A DNA stretch of 64,000 bases from positions 38,235,469 through 38,299,468 of the forward strand of contig BTRK01000005.1 of NCBI GenBank assembly GCA_036245805.1, written 5' to 3'. Below are positions 1-12,634 of this stretch, piece by piece (the stretch's first letter is position 1; every line of letters starts with the position of its first letter). The DNA comes from Pristionchus mayeri. Taxonomy: Eukaryota > Nematoda > Chromadorea > Rhabditida > Neodiplogasteridae. Position numbers and translations under genes: made by a program. The notes beneath the pieces were generated by a model that made no database searches, was not told the origin of the DNA, and was given only the letters and a program-made list of their open reading frames with translations.

Positions 1-1844
1 CGACGAGCTAATTTGTGCGAGATTTGAAGCATATTTGAAAAACAAAAGTAGCAGTGTAAAAACACGACGAACTAAATTGATGGTACATTCTTTTCTCTGC
101 TCTCCTATTCTGCTCGGCAGGCGAGGCTTGAGAGTGTGATTTACTCATCGAAAGCGATCGAAAAGAAGGGAGGAGCAATGCGTTAATTGCAAATTTATGA
201 ATATTTTAAAGCTGAAAAGTCCGATCGAAATTTGCTCTTCATCGATATTGCTCTTCATCGATGAAAAAATTTGCGCGAGGCTCGAAGCATACTTGAAAAT
301 AACCCAGAGCAATGTAGCATAGCAAAAACACTATGGACGGTCGATGATCTCCTTTTCAAGCTCTCCTATTTCGTCCGTCCGGCTAGCTTTCAGAGTGAGA
401 AACTCATCGACAGAGATATGATAGAAGGAAGAAGCTGCTAGCAAGGAATAAATCAGTGTTTTAACATTTAAAAATTGAATTTATGAATGACCAGTCAGAA
501 CAAACGGCGCAGAATTATGCCTCTCCATCGACGGATGAATTTGTCTCACGTTTGAAACATACTTGAAAAAAAACCTAACGCAATGCAGCGAATCAAAGCA
601 CAGTGGAATCGAGTTAAGAGTTTTTCGCTGCTTTCCTATTCATTCAGACCGAGAAGACTGAGAGTGAGATAAATTTGCTCATCGAAAGCAATCGAATAGG
701 GAGGATGAATTAAAACACACTTCAGTGTTTATTTCAAAATAGAAACGACAAGAAATCGTGGCGCTCCATCTGTCAATGAATTTTGTGCGAGGTTCGAAGC
801 AAAACACAATGGAATCGAGTGAAGATTAGATTGTCGAAGACAACCGAATATTCGTTATATTTTAAACGAATATTCGTTTCGAAGAATTCAAATGCAAATC
901 GAATAGCTGCTAGTCGACTATTCGCTTCATTTTTCAATGACCGCTTCGCCGAGCGGCTCATAGGTCAATGCGTGGAAATCGTTGAAACATAAGTGATACG
1001 AGAGAGAAGCAGTTAATTCTCACTCTCATTCCATCCCACAGATCTCCAAACGAATCATTCGACTGAATAAAATAGTTGGTTGAATAAAATGACTCTAAAC
1101 GAATATTCGGTTCGCGAAGCAAATTATCCATTTTATCCAACCAACTATTTGACTAGCGGTTAGTTGGCAATAAATTGTCTTCGACACTCTAGTGAAGATG
1201 TTATTGTTTTTTCCCCAGCGTCCGGCTAACCTGCGGGGTGTGATTTACTCTTCGATAGTCAGAAAGAGGTACTGTTGATTTCAAATTATTTTTAAAAAAA
1301 TAAATCGAAAAGCCATTGTGGATCTCCATCTGCTAAGGAATTTCTGGGAGATTCGAAGCATACTTGAAATCAATTTGACGCAATTCTGTGGAGCAAAAAA
1401 TGGTATCGATATAATCGTGTGATGATGCACTCTCCCCCTCTTATTCTGCCTGGCCGGCAAGGCGGGCTAGAGAGTGAGATACAGTTACTCATCGAAATTG
1501 CTCAGACAGAAAAAGGTGCTAAGAAAGAAATTAGTATGGATTTGAAGTTTTTTTGAAGTTCAAAGCGAGAAGGAATTATCGACCTCAATCGGCGTACGAA
1601 TTTGAGTAAGGATCGAAACATACTTGAAAAGAACATAACGCAAAAACGCAATGGAATCAATTGGTGATGTAATCCCCCCCAAGAGGTTCTATTCCGCTCG
1701 GCCGGTAAGGCTCGAGAGTGAGAAACATTTTCTAATCAAAAGCGATTGAAAAGAAGTGAGGAAATAGGAAAGAATCGGCATGTTGATTTTTTACTGTATA
1801 AAGAAATATCGTAACGTCTGTCCGTCTGTCCGCCTGTCTGTCCG

Positions 1845-2150
1845 TCTGTCTGTCACGCTTTTTCTTCAAATCGCTCTAATTCGGCTCAAAATCATCCTAT
1901 GTGCATGGGACCTTGACCATATGAACCCCCTTGACGAGCGCTTTCAAAATTTGATCTTTGATCTTTTTCTTCAAATCGCTATAACTTGGTTCAAAATCAT
2001 TCTAGACCGCTAAGACCTTGACCGTTGGCATCCCCACGATGAGCACTTTCAAAATTTAAAACTTGATCTTTGATCTTTGATCTTTTCCTCAAATCGCTTT
2101 AACTCGGCTCAAACACGTCCGTGTGACGTCGGACCTTGACCGTACACCAC
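1845..2150 (+). repeat. three tandem copies of a ~110-bp repeat with GATCTTTGATC junctions
   Basis: The phrase TCAAATCGCT..TAA..CGGCTCAAA..(CTTGACC) occurs three times, starting near 1865, 1972 and 2089. Copies are separated by CTTTCAAAATTTGATCTTTG-type junctions, which contain GATCTTTGATC two to three times. A simple CTGTCCGTCTGTC run precedes them at about 1818-1850. The unit is unlike the surrounding satellite, so it is a separate repeat that inserted or expanded here. Confidence 0.7.
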
Positions 2151-2214
2151 ATAACATGGTGAATTTTACCAAATCGCAGAAAACTCAAATGCAGCCCGTG
2201 CACCACCCACCACA

Positions 2215-2560
2215 CCATACCTACCTGCTCTCACTCCCCGCAGCGTAAGCGTTGTGAAAGGCTCGTGAGGCCGAGGGTGATTCTTCGCCCCATCCCAACT
2301 TTTTTCGAATTGCCCGAGGCCTCACGAGCCTTTTGCAACGTTTTAAGCAAGCTTCTACTTGCATACCTTAGAATACGGTAACGTAATTATCCGCGAATTT
2401 GCAACCCATCGTTTAGAAACAGAGCAGATAGCTGTTGTAAAATTTGCCCAACTTGCTCTCACCCCCGCAGCGTAAGCGCTGTGAAAGGCTCGTGAGGCCG
2501 AGGGTGATTCGAAAAATTTGGGATGGGGCGAAGCCCCATCCCAACCCTCGGCCAACGAAT
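2215..2560. repeat. direct and inverted GC-rich repeat (GGCTCGTGAGGCCGAGGGTG)
   Basis: The block CTCTCAC..CCCGCAGCGTAAGCG..GTGAAAGGCTCGTGAGGCCGAGGG occurs at about 2228-2280 and again at 2455-2508. An inverted partial copy (CCTCACGAGCC) lies at about 2320. Near 2520 the sequence GGGATGGGGC-GAA-GCCCCATCCC forms a perfect 10-bp hairpin. The block interrupts the satellite, with satellite flank resuming at about 2560. Confidence 0.6.
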
Positions 2561-2999
2561 TCGAGTAAAGATCGAAGCATATTTGAAAACAACCTAACAC
2601 AATACAGAAAAACGTAATAGAATCAACTGATGATGTGAACTTTTCCGCAAGCCTCTATTCCGCTCAGCCGGCAAGGCTCGAGAGTGAGAAACATTTTCTA
2701 ATCAAAAGCGATTGAAAAGAAGTGAGGAAATAGGAAAGAATCGGCATGTTGACTTTTTGAGATTGATTGACGTAGAGGTCGAGGAGGAATTGTCGCTCTC
2801 CATCGACGGGCGAATTTGTCTCAACTTCGAAGCTTACTTGATCTAACGCAATGTAACGCATCAAAATCGCAATGGAATGGAACGATGATGAAATCGTGTT
2901 ACCCCGGCTCTATCGTCCGGATAGGCTGCGGGTGCGATTTACTCAGCGATCGGAAAAAGATGGAATTACTGTCGATTTAAAATTAATTCGTTAAATGTA

Positions 3000-4264
3000 T
3001 TAGGTTGTAACATAAGTTTTGTCGCATTTCGGAGGTTCACAATATTTCCATGAAGGATACTTCTCAAACATTATCAATGCCTGACCTCCTAGTATATGTT
3101 TGGGGTGTTCATGCACATTCAAACCATAGGGTAGAGCTGAACTGCGCACGCTGGCTATGCGAAAAATATTAATATGAACTGATTTAAGTTTGGTGCAGAT
3201 TTTATTAATTCGTTTGATCGGGTGCTAGTTCGCAGAGATGAATAATGAACCAAACTTCTACAGCATGGTGATATACCCCGTCAATGCTCTTTCAAAATAT
3301 ACGCCAGATATGGTGCTATGTTGAGCGGAACCAAAGATATACTTCACTGAGTGTAAGGTTAGCCGCTGATTCGTAGCCAACTTGACCAACTCTTCTGAAT
3401 CCAGAATTGCAACAACAGTGACTAACATAAGTGCGTTCAATTACCACTCATGGAGGTATAATTTATCATTAAACAAGTGAGAGAAAGAACACTCCACTTG
3501 TGGGAAATTTGAATTTTTATTAATTCAATTCGCGCACAATTTTACCAAAATTTGCAAGTTTAGGTGTTTCGAATTAAAGATTGTCATTCAAAAGCTATTT
3601 ATTTCCAAACTTATCCCAAGTAGATACTAGTAAGGGAAGGGTTTATGGTTCGGATGGACACAACAAATCAGATATTGAACATGTGTGCGAGGTAGGAATA
3701 TGAACAAAGTGCCGATTTCAGTAGTTTAATTTACATACCATCGTTCTGAATGGAGCCACTTATCTCAACAGAACCCAATCTACCCCAAACTTTGTCTGCA
3801 CACTGACCACTTTGGGTGAACTATATTCCACCACTATTTGGATCTGGATATCTACTGAGAAGAAAATTCGGCTTGCGAAAGTTTTCGCGACCGTCACCAA
3901 CCATCCACATTATACAAACTCGTCTACATTTCTAGAACGATTTTCGTTTGTGATTATCCGTGAGTGGTTCAAAATTATGCACATATGTAGTACTTTACGC
4001 AAATCACACAAAATCGGCATAATTTATCCTTTTCAAGAAGAGCTGATGCGTGAAAATGATTTATAATCCTGATCTCAGTACAACTTTGTTTGACTAATGT
4101 GCCTCCTCAACTGCCTTGACAGGACTGAAGTAAAGCGCGTAAGAAAGAGTACGAAGGCCCTCACTGATGATGAATAACGAAATTGAGATTAAATTAATTC
4201 GAAGAATTTCTGAGGTTAAAATGCATAAGAGATTGGACGCGACAAAACTTATGTTACAACCTGA
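3000..4264. mobile_element. degenerate mariner-like element
   Basis: The left end reads TTAGGTTGTAACATAAGTTT. The right end is its inverse, AAACTTATGTTACAACCTGA. A TA dinucleotide flanks each end (2998-2999 and 4265-4266), which is the Tc1/mariner target-site signature. The 1265-bp length is that of a full mariner, but no open frame of transposase size remains. Satellite sequence resumes on both sides in the same register, so the element landed inside a satellite unit. Confidence 0.8.
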
Positions 4265-4865
4265 TAGCAATCGACAAGAAATCGAGGCTCTTCATCTGCT
4301 TAGGAATTTGTGCGAGGTTCGAAGCATATTTGATAACAACCAAAAGCAATTTGATGAAATTCGAAATGGCACCGAGTGATTATCATTTTTTTCCAGCTCT
4401 TCCATTCAGCCCTCCCGCCTAGGCTTCAGAGTTTACACAACGAAAGCGCGCGGAGAAAGAATTAATTGAAAAAACACATTAGTGTTGATTTTTGAGTTTT
4501 TTGAGGTTGAAAGCGACAAGGAATTATAAAACAACCTAACGCAAAGGCAGCGGATCAAAATCGAAATGAAATAAATAGAGTGGTGATTTCCCCCCCAAAT
4601 TTTCTTTTCTGCCCGGCCCTACAAGGCTTGAGAGTGTGATTTACTCATCAACATCAATCGGAAAGAGGTGAAATTTACTGTTTATTTCAAATTATTTTTT
4701 AACAGTTGAATACGACAAGAAATTTCTGTCCAGTGACAGACGAATTTGTGCGAGCTTCGAAGCATACTTCAAAACAACCTAACGTAATGCAGCGCGCAAA
4801 AACACAATGAAATTGCGCGATGATCACATTTTAAAATTGCGCGATGATCACATTTTTAAACTGAC

Positions 4866-5140
4866 CACAGCGTGTCAAAGGTGTCTCTCTTAGATTTATC
4901 AAAATATATTCATTTGAAATATGTTTCATCGCACAAACTTTAATCAGGAAGAAACTCTGACGAAAATTGAGCTTTTGAAATATGTTTCACATCACTGGGA
5001 GACAAAGAGAAATTGAGCGCGCTGTGATAATAACTCATTAAATCTTATCATTATCATTATCACAATGTCATTATCATTATTATCAATAGCTCATTAATAA
5101 TGTCATTATTAATGAGCATCCCCCCGTCTGACACGCTGTG
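4866..5140. repeat. MITE-like block with CACAGCGTGTCA ends and a perfect inner palindrome
   Basis: CACAGCGTGTCA at the left end is matched by TGACACGCTGTG at the right. Inside, 5089-5102 and 5104-5117 form a perfect 14-bp palindrome (GCTCATTAATAATG and its complement, one base apart) after an AT-rich ATTATC run. Just upstream, about 4811-4857 holds two direct copies of AATTGCGCGATGATCACATT. The same CACAGCGTG.CAAAG motif lies near both ends of the 2-kb element at 54671-56656. Confidence 0.55.
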
Positions 5141-5999
5141 CGCTGTGAGCCCGATGAGAAAACACGATTATCATTCTCTATCGAAGGGCGAATTTGAACG
5201 AGGTTCGAAACATACTTGAAACCAACCTGGACAAATGTTTATGAGCAAAAAAAGAAAGGAAACGAGTGATGATGTAATCGTTTCCCCGGCTTCCCTATTC
5301 TGACCGGCCGGCAAGGCTTGAGAGTGTGTTTACTCAACGAAAACGATCGGCAATAGAGGAGGAAGAAATAGTGCTCATTTCAAAGTTGAGAGTTTCTTTA
5401 TAGATAGCATGGAACCAGGCAGAATTATCGCTCTTCAATGGCGACCAAATATGTGCGAATTTCGAAGCATACTTGAAAATAACCCAATGCAGTGGATCAA
5501 AAACACAAATGGAATCGACCGTTTTCCCTTTTTCGCTTTCCTATTCTATCCGGCTAGTAAGGCTTGAGTGAAGTACATAGACTCATAGAAAAAGTTGAAA
5601 ATAAGGGAGGAAGTAGGGAAGAAATTTGGGTTACATTCGACTTTGTGATTTTTTAAAAAATCACACAAAAGCAGTTGAAATTATCGCTCAATATCGGTGG
5701 GCGTACTTGTGCAACTTTCGAAGCATATTGGAAATTTACCTCACGCAATGCAACGGAGAAAATACGCAAAGGAACCAAGTAAGGCAATCACTTTCCCAGC
5801 TTTCCTATTCTACCAACTAGGCTAGGCGTTAGAGATAGATACATTTACTCATCTATCGAATAGAAAGGATGAATTGCATTAGTGTTGACTTCAAAATTGT
5901 GATTTTTTGAAGAGCCATCACCGATCGTAAATTGCCGACCTCCAAAGACGGGCGAATTTAATTTATGCGAGGTTCGAAGCTTACTTGAAAACAAGCTAA

Positions 6000-7286
6000 G
6001 AGAGACTATCTGAGCCAGTGAAGATATGCCTGGCAAAGTTCGAAAAATCGAAATCCTCCATAATGTGTGTGTGGATAGTACTCGTTGGCCAATTATGGAA
6101 GCACCTAGAACGCGCTTTCCACGATTAAACAGTAAAATGTAGGTATTTCGCAATTTTTCGAAATTTTCTCTTTTGTAACAATTTCAATTGAATCATACCT
6201 GAAAAAATGCAGAAAAATCAGATGATCATGCACAACAAATTTCACCTTCCTAACTTTAAAATTCTCCGAGAAAATTCAAAAAATCTATATTTTTAACAAT
6301 TAATAAATCACAGAATTTTCAAATGGGTGGGTAGGTCCCTTTTTTATTTAAGGGATGTCTAGTGTAGCCTTAGCTCATTCTTCAAAAAAAATATGAAAAA
6401 TATCTGAGGACCAGTTTTTGAAAAATTTAAAAAAATGGGCAAAAATTTGGAATAAAGTCAGTTCATGATAATGCCCATGGCCTACCGTACCCTAATCGAC
6501 ATTGAGGAAATGCGTTCTAGAGTTGTCCTACACGCAGTACGCGATGAGGGAAATACATCAGCATTTTTCGATACGCTTCAAAATTTCGATACGCTTCTGC
6601 GCGCGCAAGAGCGCTAATGCTAAAAAGTTTGAGAAAAATACTGTAGTTTTTTAACATCTGTCCTCCCGCGCGCGCGAATGCTTATCGAAATTTTGTTGAT
6701 GCTGATGTATTTGCCTCATCGAGTACTGCGTGTAGGACAACTCTAGAACGCATTTCCTCAATGTCGATTGGGGTACGGTAGGATATGGGCATTATCATAA
6801 ACTGACTTTATTCCAAATTCTTGCCCATTTTTTAAAACTTCTCAAAAACTGGTCCTCAGATATTTTTCATATTTTTTTGAAGAATGAGCTAAGGCTGCAC
6901 TAGACATCCCTTAAATAAAAAAGGGTCCTACCCACCCATTTGAAAATTCTGTGATTTATTAATTGTTAAAAATATAGATTTTTTGAATTTTCTCGAAGAA
7001 TTTTAAAGTTAGGAAGGTGAAATTTGGTGTGCATGATCATCTGATTTTTCTGCATTTTTCAAGGCATGATTCAATTGAAATGGTTACGAAAGAGAAAATT
7101 TCGAAAAATTGCGAAATACCTACATTCGACTGTTTAATCGTGGAAAGCGCGTTCTAGGTGCTTCCATAATTGGCCAACGTGGTATACTCACCGAGTACTA
7201 CCCACACACACATTATGGAGGATTTCGATTTTTCGAACTTTGCCAAGGATCTTCACAAATAAGTTCACTGACTCAGATAGTCTCTC
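6000..7286. mobile_element. long palindromic (foldback) element with CTAA target duplication
   Basis: The arms are near-perfect inverted copies: 6000-6640 pairs with about 6660-7286. The ends are GAGAGACTATCTGAG and its complement. CTAA flanks both sides (5996-5999 and 7287-7290). The satellite consensus at this point is AACCTAACGCAATGCAG, so CTAA is a duplicated satellite tetranucleotide. Short frames in the arms mirror each other and are by-products of the palindrome. No transposase is visible, so the element is non-autonomous. The superfamily is not assigned. Confidence 0.85.
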
Positions 7287-8821
7287 CTAAATGAGTGCAG
7301 CGGATAGAAATTGCCATTGAATCAAGTAATGATCTTTTCTCCAGCTTTCCTATTCTGTCAGACCTACAAGGCAGAGAGTGAGATTACTTATCGAATACGA
7401 TCGACAAGAAAAGTTGAAGGAGCTAAAAATAGTGTTAAATTCGAATTTATGAACCTTTTAAAGCCAAAAGCGATAGCGAAATTATCGCTCTCCATCGACT
7501 GTCGATTTTGTGGCAAGTTCGAAGCTTACTTGAACACAAGCTAATGCATTGCAGCGGATCAAAAGCAAAATGAGACCGACTGACGGCCTTTTTCATAGCT
7601 TTACTATCGTCGCCAAAACCCCGTCGCCGAAACCTGAGAGTGTGATTTACTCATCCAAAGCTATCGACAAGAAAGGGGGAAGTAGGGAAGGCATTTGTGT
7701 TGATTTTTGAGATTTTTGATGAGAAAACCACAACAAAATTGTCGAGCGCATTCGACGGTCGAATTTGAGAAAGGTTTGAAGCATAATTGAAAACTAACCT
7801 AACGAAATGAAGTGGGGGCACGAAAATGGAATTGTAATGATTAAATTATTTTAATCATTTCAATTCCAGTAATGATTAAATTATTTTTCAACTATTAAAT
7901 TAATTTTTTAGAGTTTTTGAAGTTTAAAAAAAGGTGAAGAAGAAAAAGGAACTATTGATGTGCATCCAATGGGGAATTTGGTTGAGATTCGATATTTGAA
8001 AACAACCTAACACAATGCAGCGGAGAAACGATTTCATATTCACTTAATGGAATGGAGTGATAGTGTAATCATTTTGCTTTCCAGCTGTCATTCTGCCCAG
8101 CTGAGTTACTAAGAGAGGTACTTTTGCTCATCAAAAGCGATTGAAAAGAAGGGAGGAGATAGGGGAGGCATGAGTGTTGATTTTTTTTAGATTGTTTGAC
8201 TAATTAATGGACGAGTAATTGTTGCTCTCCATCGACGAGCGAATTTGTCACAAGTTCGAACCATACTTGAAAACAAGCTAACGCAAAGGCAGTGGATCAG
8301 ATTTGCAATGGAATCGATTGATGATATAATCTTGTTTCCCAGGTCTATTCTGCCAAGCCGACAAGGCTTGACATCGCCCAAGAACTGCGGATTTCCATCG
8401 GCGAGTGAAGTTGTGCGAATTTCGAAGCATACTTGAAAAAACCTAACTCAATGCAGCTGAGTAAAACACAATGGAATCGAACGATGATGAAATCGTTTTT
8501 TCCCCAGCTTTATCACCCGGCTATCCTGGGGGTGCGATTTACTCATCGAAAGCAATCGAAAGGAGGTGGATTTACTGTTGATTTCAAATTATTTATTAAA
8601 CTTAGAAATCGCCCAGCAATTACCATCTCTATCGACGGGCGAATTTGAGCTTGGTTCGAAGCATATTTTAAATAAACCTAAAGCAATGCGGCGGAGTAAA
8701 AACAAAGTGTAGATAAGTGATCTCCTATTCAGACTGACCAGTTAGGCGTGAGTATGTGAGTTAGTTGTGGTAAATCGACGTGCGCTCTCTTAGTTGCACA
8801 TGCTCTTACGCTCCAACTAAT

Positions 8822-8997
8822 CGGCACTAGTCCGGATGAGAACCGTCCGATGAGAACCAAAAATGGATCCTCCTGAAGAGCTTTCACAGAAGCATTGTTG
8901 ACACTTTGGGAATCTACTGTGAAGATGCTGGAGAAGGGTACGTTTGTGGTTCTCATCCGGTACGTTATCATTAGACGGTTCATCCGACCTAGTGCCA
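8822..8997. mobile_element. small MITE, GGCACTAG..CGGATGAGAAC family
   Basis: The left end GGCACTAGTCCGGATGAGAA and the right end, ending TTCATCCGACCTAGTGCC, are inverted repeats. A second GGATGAGAACC copy follows the left end. The same termini occur at 13332-13531, 13686-14216 and around 44811/45785. The element lies in the satellite array and has no coding capacity. Confidence 0.65.
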
Positions 8998-9670
8998 ACT
9001 GATCAGCGAGGAAGCATACGACATGAGGAGGGCGCATGCCGACTTGGCAACACTTGCGTGATTTACTCATCGAAAGCGATTGAAAAGAAACGTAGAAGGT
9101 GGAACAAATACATGCAAAATAAGAATTTATGAATGTTTTAAAACCCGATACACGCAATGAACATTATCGATCTCCATCGACGAACATCTTTGTCTCAAGT
9201 TCGAAACATACTTGAAAACAACTCGGCCCAATACTGCCGAGCAAAAACATAGGATCGAGAGATAATCTTTTTTTCCCTGTTTTCCTATTCATTCAGCCCG
9301 ATAAGGCTTGAGAGTGAGCTGAATTTGTTCATCGAAAGCATTCGAATAGAGAGGAGGAATTAAGACAAACATTAATATTGATTTCAATTTTTTTTCAAAA
9401 TTTCTATTCCGCTCGGCCGGCAAGGCTTTAGAATTAGATCTATTTACTCAACGTAAGCTATTGAAAAAAGGTGGAAGTAGGGAGGGCGCTAGTGTTGATT
9501 TTGAGTTGTATAGGCATCGACCACCAATTGCAAAAAGTTCCCCTACGAAGTATACAAAAATGTGACTGTTCGAAATTATGTGTTTTCTCCAAGCTGGAAC
9601 AATACTGGTGGAACTATCGTACGTGATGGAAATTTAGGAACGAAAACCTTACAATTTCCAAAAATATCAC

Positions 9671-11033
9671 GTTTCGGGGATTATGGTGAATTTTCATTTT
9701 TATGAGTTTTGCTTTTTTGCATTCTTTTTTTCATGTGCGTTTTCATAAAACGGATGGGATTTTACACGGAAATATGGCTAGAAATACAATAAAAGCTAGT
9801 AAAAAAATCATGAAATATTGACGAAATAGTGCTAAAACCCGGTTATGGCCATTTTGTCAATATTAAATGTTTTTTTCACGTGATTTTATTGCATTTCTAG
9901 GCATATTTTCGTGTAAAATGCCATCCGTTTTATGAAAACGCATACGAAAAAAAGAAAGCAAAAAAGCAAAAGTAATAAAATTGAAAATTCACCATAAGTA
10001 CCCGTTCGCGTAAGAGTCGAACAAAGTACTAAAGGGCCTGGCACATCAAATTTTCAAAAATTTGCCCAATGGGGTTTTCGAAGGTGCTGATCATCATGAT
10101 CAACTTCATTTTGCACCATCTCAATCGGTTGAGCCAGGCTGCATGTAGGCTGCATCTATGCCTATGCCTACATCTCGACAACCGTTTTATGAAACGATTT
10201 GCAATTTTTATATTGTGATAGATGTGACCCCAACGATGTTTTAGAAATGCAATACTCATATTTTGATAGGCGACAATCACATGAAATCTCCATTCTCGAA
10301 TATAAGGCAAAACTTAAAACCGAGAACTGTATGGTAAGATGCGTCCTGTTCTGGGGATAATTTTTCGTATGCTATGTTAGGTATTTGAGCTAATCACTTT
10401 GTTGCTACAAGTCGTTTCCTGGTGTAATTGCCATCTCTGACAAGAGAGTCTTGCACTTTCGATTTGTTTTCGGGTTAAGTTTCAACTTAGATTTATATGT
10501 TTTTTCCGAACACATTGCACTTGGGAGGAAACATATTAATTCAAGTTGAAACTTAACCCGAAAACGAATCGAAATTGCAAGGCTCTCTTGTCAGAGATGG
10601 AAGTGACACCAGAAAACGACTTATAGCAAAAAAGTGATTAGCTCAAATACCTAACATAGCATACGAAAAATGATCCCCAGAACAGAACGCATCTTAACAT
10701 ACAGTTTTCGGTTTTAAGTTTTGCCTTATATTCGAGAACGGATATTCCATGTGATTGTCGTCTATTAAAATATGAGTATTTTATTTCCAAAACATCGTTG
10801 GGGTCATATCTATCACATATAAAAATTGCAAATCGTTTCATAAAACGGTTGCCGAGATATGGGCATAATCATAGATGCAGCCTACATGCAGCCTGGCTCA
10901 ACTGATCGAGTTGCAAAATGAAGTTGATCATGATGATCAGCATCTTCGAAAACCCCATTGGGCAAATTTTTGAAAATTTGATGTGCCAAGGTTTGTCCGA
11001 CTTACGTGAACGGGCTCATAATCCACGAAACGA
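9671..11033. mobile_element. long foldback element, 1.36 kb
   Basis: Nearly all of the left arm (ending about 10505) is the inverse of the right arm (from about 10520). One example is GCACATCAAATTTTCAAAAA near 10040 against its complement near 10985. Outer parts also pair, with GTTTCGGGGATTAT near 9672 inverted near 11030. The left arm is longer only because a 311-bp MITE is nested in it. Frames on the arms are mirror images. A diverged piece of the same terminal sequence (GGTTCTTGAAGGTGCTGATC) lies in intron 2 of transporter copy 1 near 32771. Confidence 0.8.
9684..9994. mobile_element. MITE nested in the left arm of the foldback element
   Basis: TGGTGAATTTTCA at the left and TGAAAATTCACCA at the right are inverted ends. 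The arms pair inward for about 110 bp (CATAAAACGGATGG against its complement). TA flanks each end (9682-9683 and 9995-9996). The matching place in the right arm (about 11022) has no insertion, so the right arm shows the empty site. This nested MITE is the younger event. Confidence 0.8.
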
Positions 11034-12355
11034 ATCCCTTGAAACATAAATCATACAACTTATAAAAAATTATCGTAAGCACACAAACACAAATAAATGA
11101 AACGCAAATTGTTTACTGAACCATTTGACTATTCCTTTCGCTCAAATTTCAGCACGAAATTTGCATGTGAAAGAGCGCCTAAGGCATCGTGACTAGCTTG
11201 AAAATATCGCGCTAGGTGCCTAACGAAATTTGGTATGAATTCACCAGAATATCTTTCATCATTCTACTCAATCTCAGGTCTACCCAACCGGCGAAGGAGT
11301 AGAGATAATGAATAACGCAAAGTGGGCCAAAAACGGAACAACAGCACAACTGAGTGCACCGAAGTGCTCGTGTTTTGCCTTCCTCTTCGCAAGATTCCCC
11401 CTCTCCCTCAAACGTCCTCATCCCCCTCAAATCGTCGATAATACGCATAGCATACAATAGCAAAGCAGGGAGAGGGCGGACTCTCTCACTTTTGCGTGCT
11501 CTCTCGTCGGTTAGAGTGAGTGAGAGAATGTGGGGAAGTGGGAGAGTCCAGAGATTGCCGGCTGCACTCTACACGCGAGCAAAGGCGTTGTAGATAACAG
11601 CGAACTATGGAACCGGCGAGAGATGGGAAGAGTTCGCTAAGCCAGAGAACAGAAAACGCACAGAAGTTAGCAGAATCGAACATGTGGAATTTGAAGTGTG
11701 ATTTTTGAGAAAATCGATAGAAGCACAGTGGCAAAAAAGGGCATGGAAACCGGGTGGAGAACGAAATTGAATGCTCTTTTGACGGAGTAGAATGCATGCA
11801 AATCGTGGAATTCCCTGAGGGCATTTTCAGTGGTTTCATCGAAACACGTTTTAAAAACTACATGTTTATGTGGCGATAAAGCATGAAGCAACAGAACCAC
11901 CGAAACAATTGCACAAATTCTATTATGTTCTGTATGTAAAGCGATGCTCCGGTTAATGAATACCAGGAAGTCACGCCACGAAAACTCTTCGCCCTCAACG
12001 GAAAACCGTAGTGAATTTGCCCGAGAAAGAGAAAATAATTATGAAGATCGAATGAAACATGAACGAACTAGAAACATATCCGCAATTGAACTATGCGTTT
12101 GTAAATATCGTAGGAGATGTCATCGAAACTTCGGGCAAAGTTATCTCTGAACGTGTGAGTCGAATGTATAACACTCTCAGGGTGGGCGACTGAGCATTCC
12201 CTGACGCACCATTAAATATACAAAAAAACATGATTTTTTTTTAAATTATCGATCACGATTCATTCCGGAATTCAACTTTTAAACCAAACTTATTACATCC
12301 TTTTTGATATCCCTACATCAAACGAGAACTATGACGTCCTGCCGCCTTTGATATA
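11034..12355. other. no gene recognised
   Basis: Several short open frames overlap on both strands but none shows a recognisable domain or splice pattern. About 11467-11560 is rich in CTCTC/GAGAG, like the sequence upstream of both transporter genes (about 31460 and 39190). This may be a dispersed repeat. Confidence 0.4.
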
Positions 12356-12620
12356 TTGGGGTGTCCGGAAAGTTCGTATAATTTTTTGTTTTTATTTTTT
12401 ATTGAAGGCTTTACAATTCTCAGTGACCAATGTATGCCCCCTTCTTTCTCACTACCTCCCTCCAGCGAGGGTCTCGATTCCTCTTCCAGAATGCGGGTTT
12501 CTTCGAGACCGCCCAGTTCACGAAAGCCCTCACAACTTCATCTCAATTCTTGAACTTCTTTCCTTTGCAGAAGTCAGAAAGAGAGCGGAAGCAGTGGTAG
12601 TCGCATGGGGAGAGATCCGG
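12356..12620 (-). mobile_element. truncated mariner, transposase C-terminal end only
   Basis: It starts at a TA with TTGGGGTGTCCGGAAAGTTC, the same terminus as the almost complete element at 56767-58008. It then runs nearly identically through that element's last ~260 bp, read on the minus strand, covering the transposase C terminus. The match stops abruptly at about 12620 (AGAGATCCGG), where MITE-like sequence (TTCTCATCCGACCTAGTTCC) follows. The high similarity means recent activity of this family. Confidence 0.85.
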
Positions 12621-12634
12621 CATTACGCGATTGT

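Larger units (their letters stand above)
1..9530. repeat. diverged tandem satellite, unit about 256 bp
   Basis: The block GAAGCATACTTGAAAA, with variants, recurs near 25, 284, 553, 1345, 1614, 2574, 2830, 4318, 4759, 5207, 5464, 5720, 5976, 7520, 7777, 8258, 8425, 8660 and 9200. Spacing is 255-259 where nothing interrupts. Each unit keeps the same order of blocks: CTCTCCATCGACGGGCGAAT, then GAGGTTCGAAGCATACTTGA, then AACCTAACGCAATGCAGCGG, then CACAATGGAATCGA, then CGGCCGGCAAGGCTTGAGAG, then TTACTCATCGAAAGCGAT. Units differ by many substitutions and short indels, so the array is old. No unit has a sustained reading frame. Other elements have inserted into units and leave satellite sequence on both sides. 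GGTTCGAAGC resembles a Pol III B box, but I see no matching A box. Confidence 0.85.

Noticed and set aside
5845..7294. Two conserved proteins starting MRNTYI on opposite strands
   Set aside because: They are mirror frames produced by the arms of the 6000-7286 palindrome and have no other coding support.
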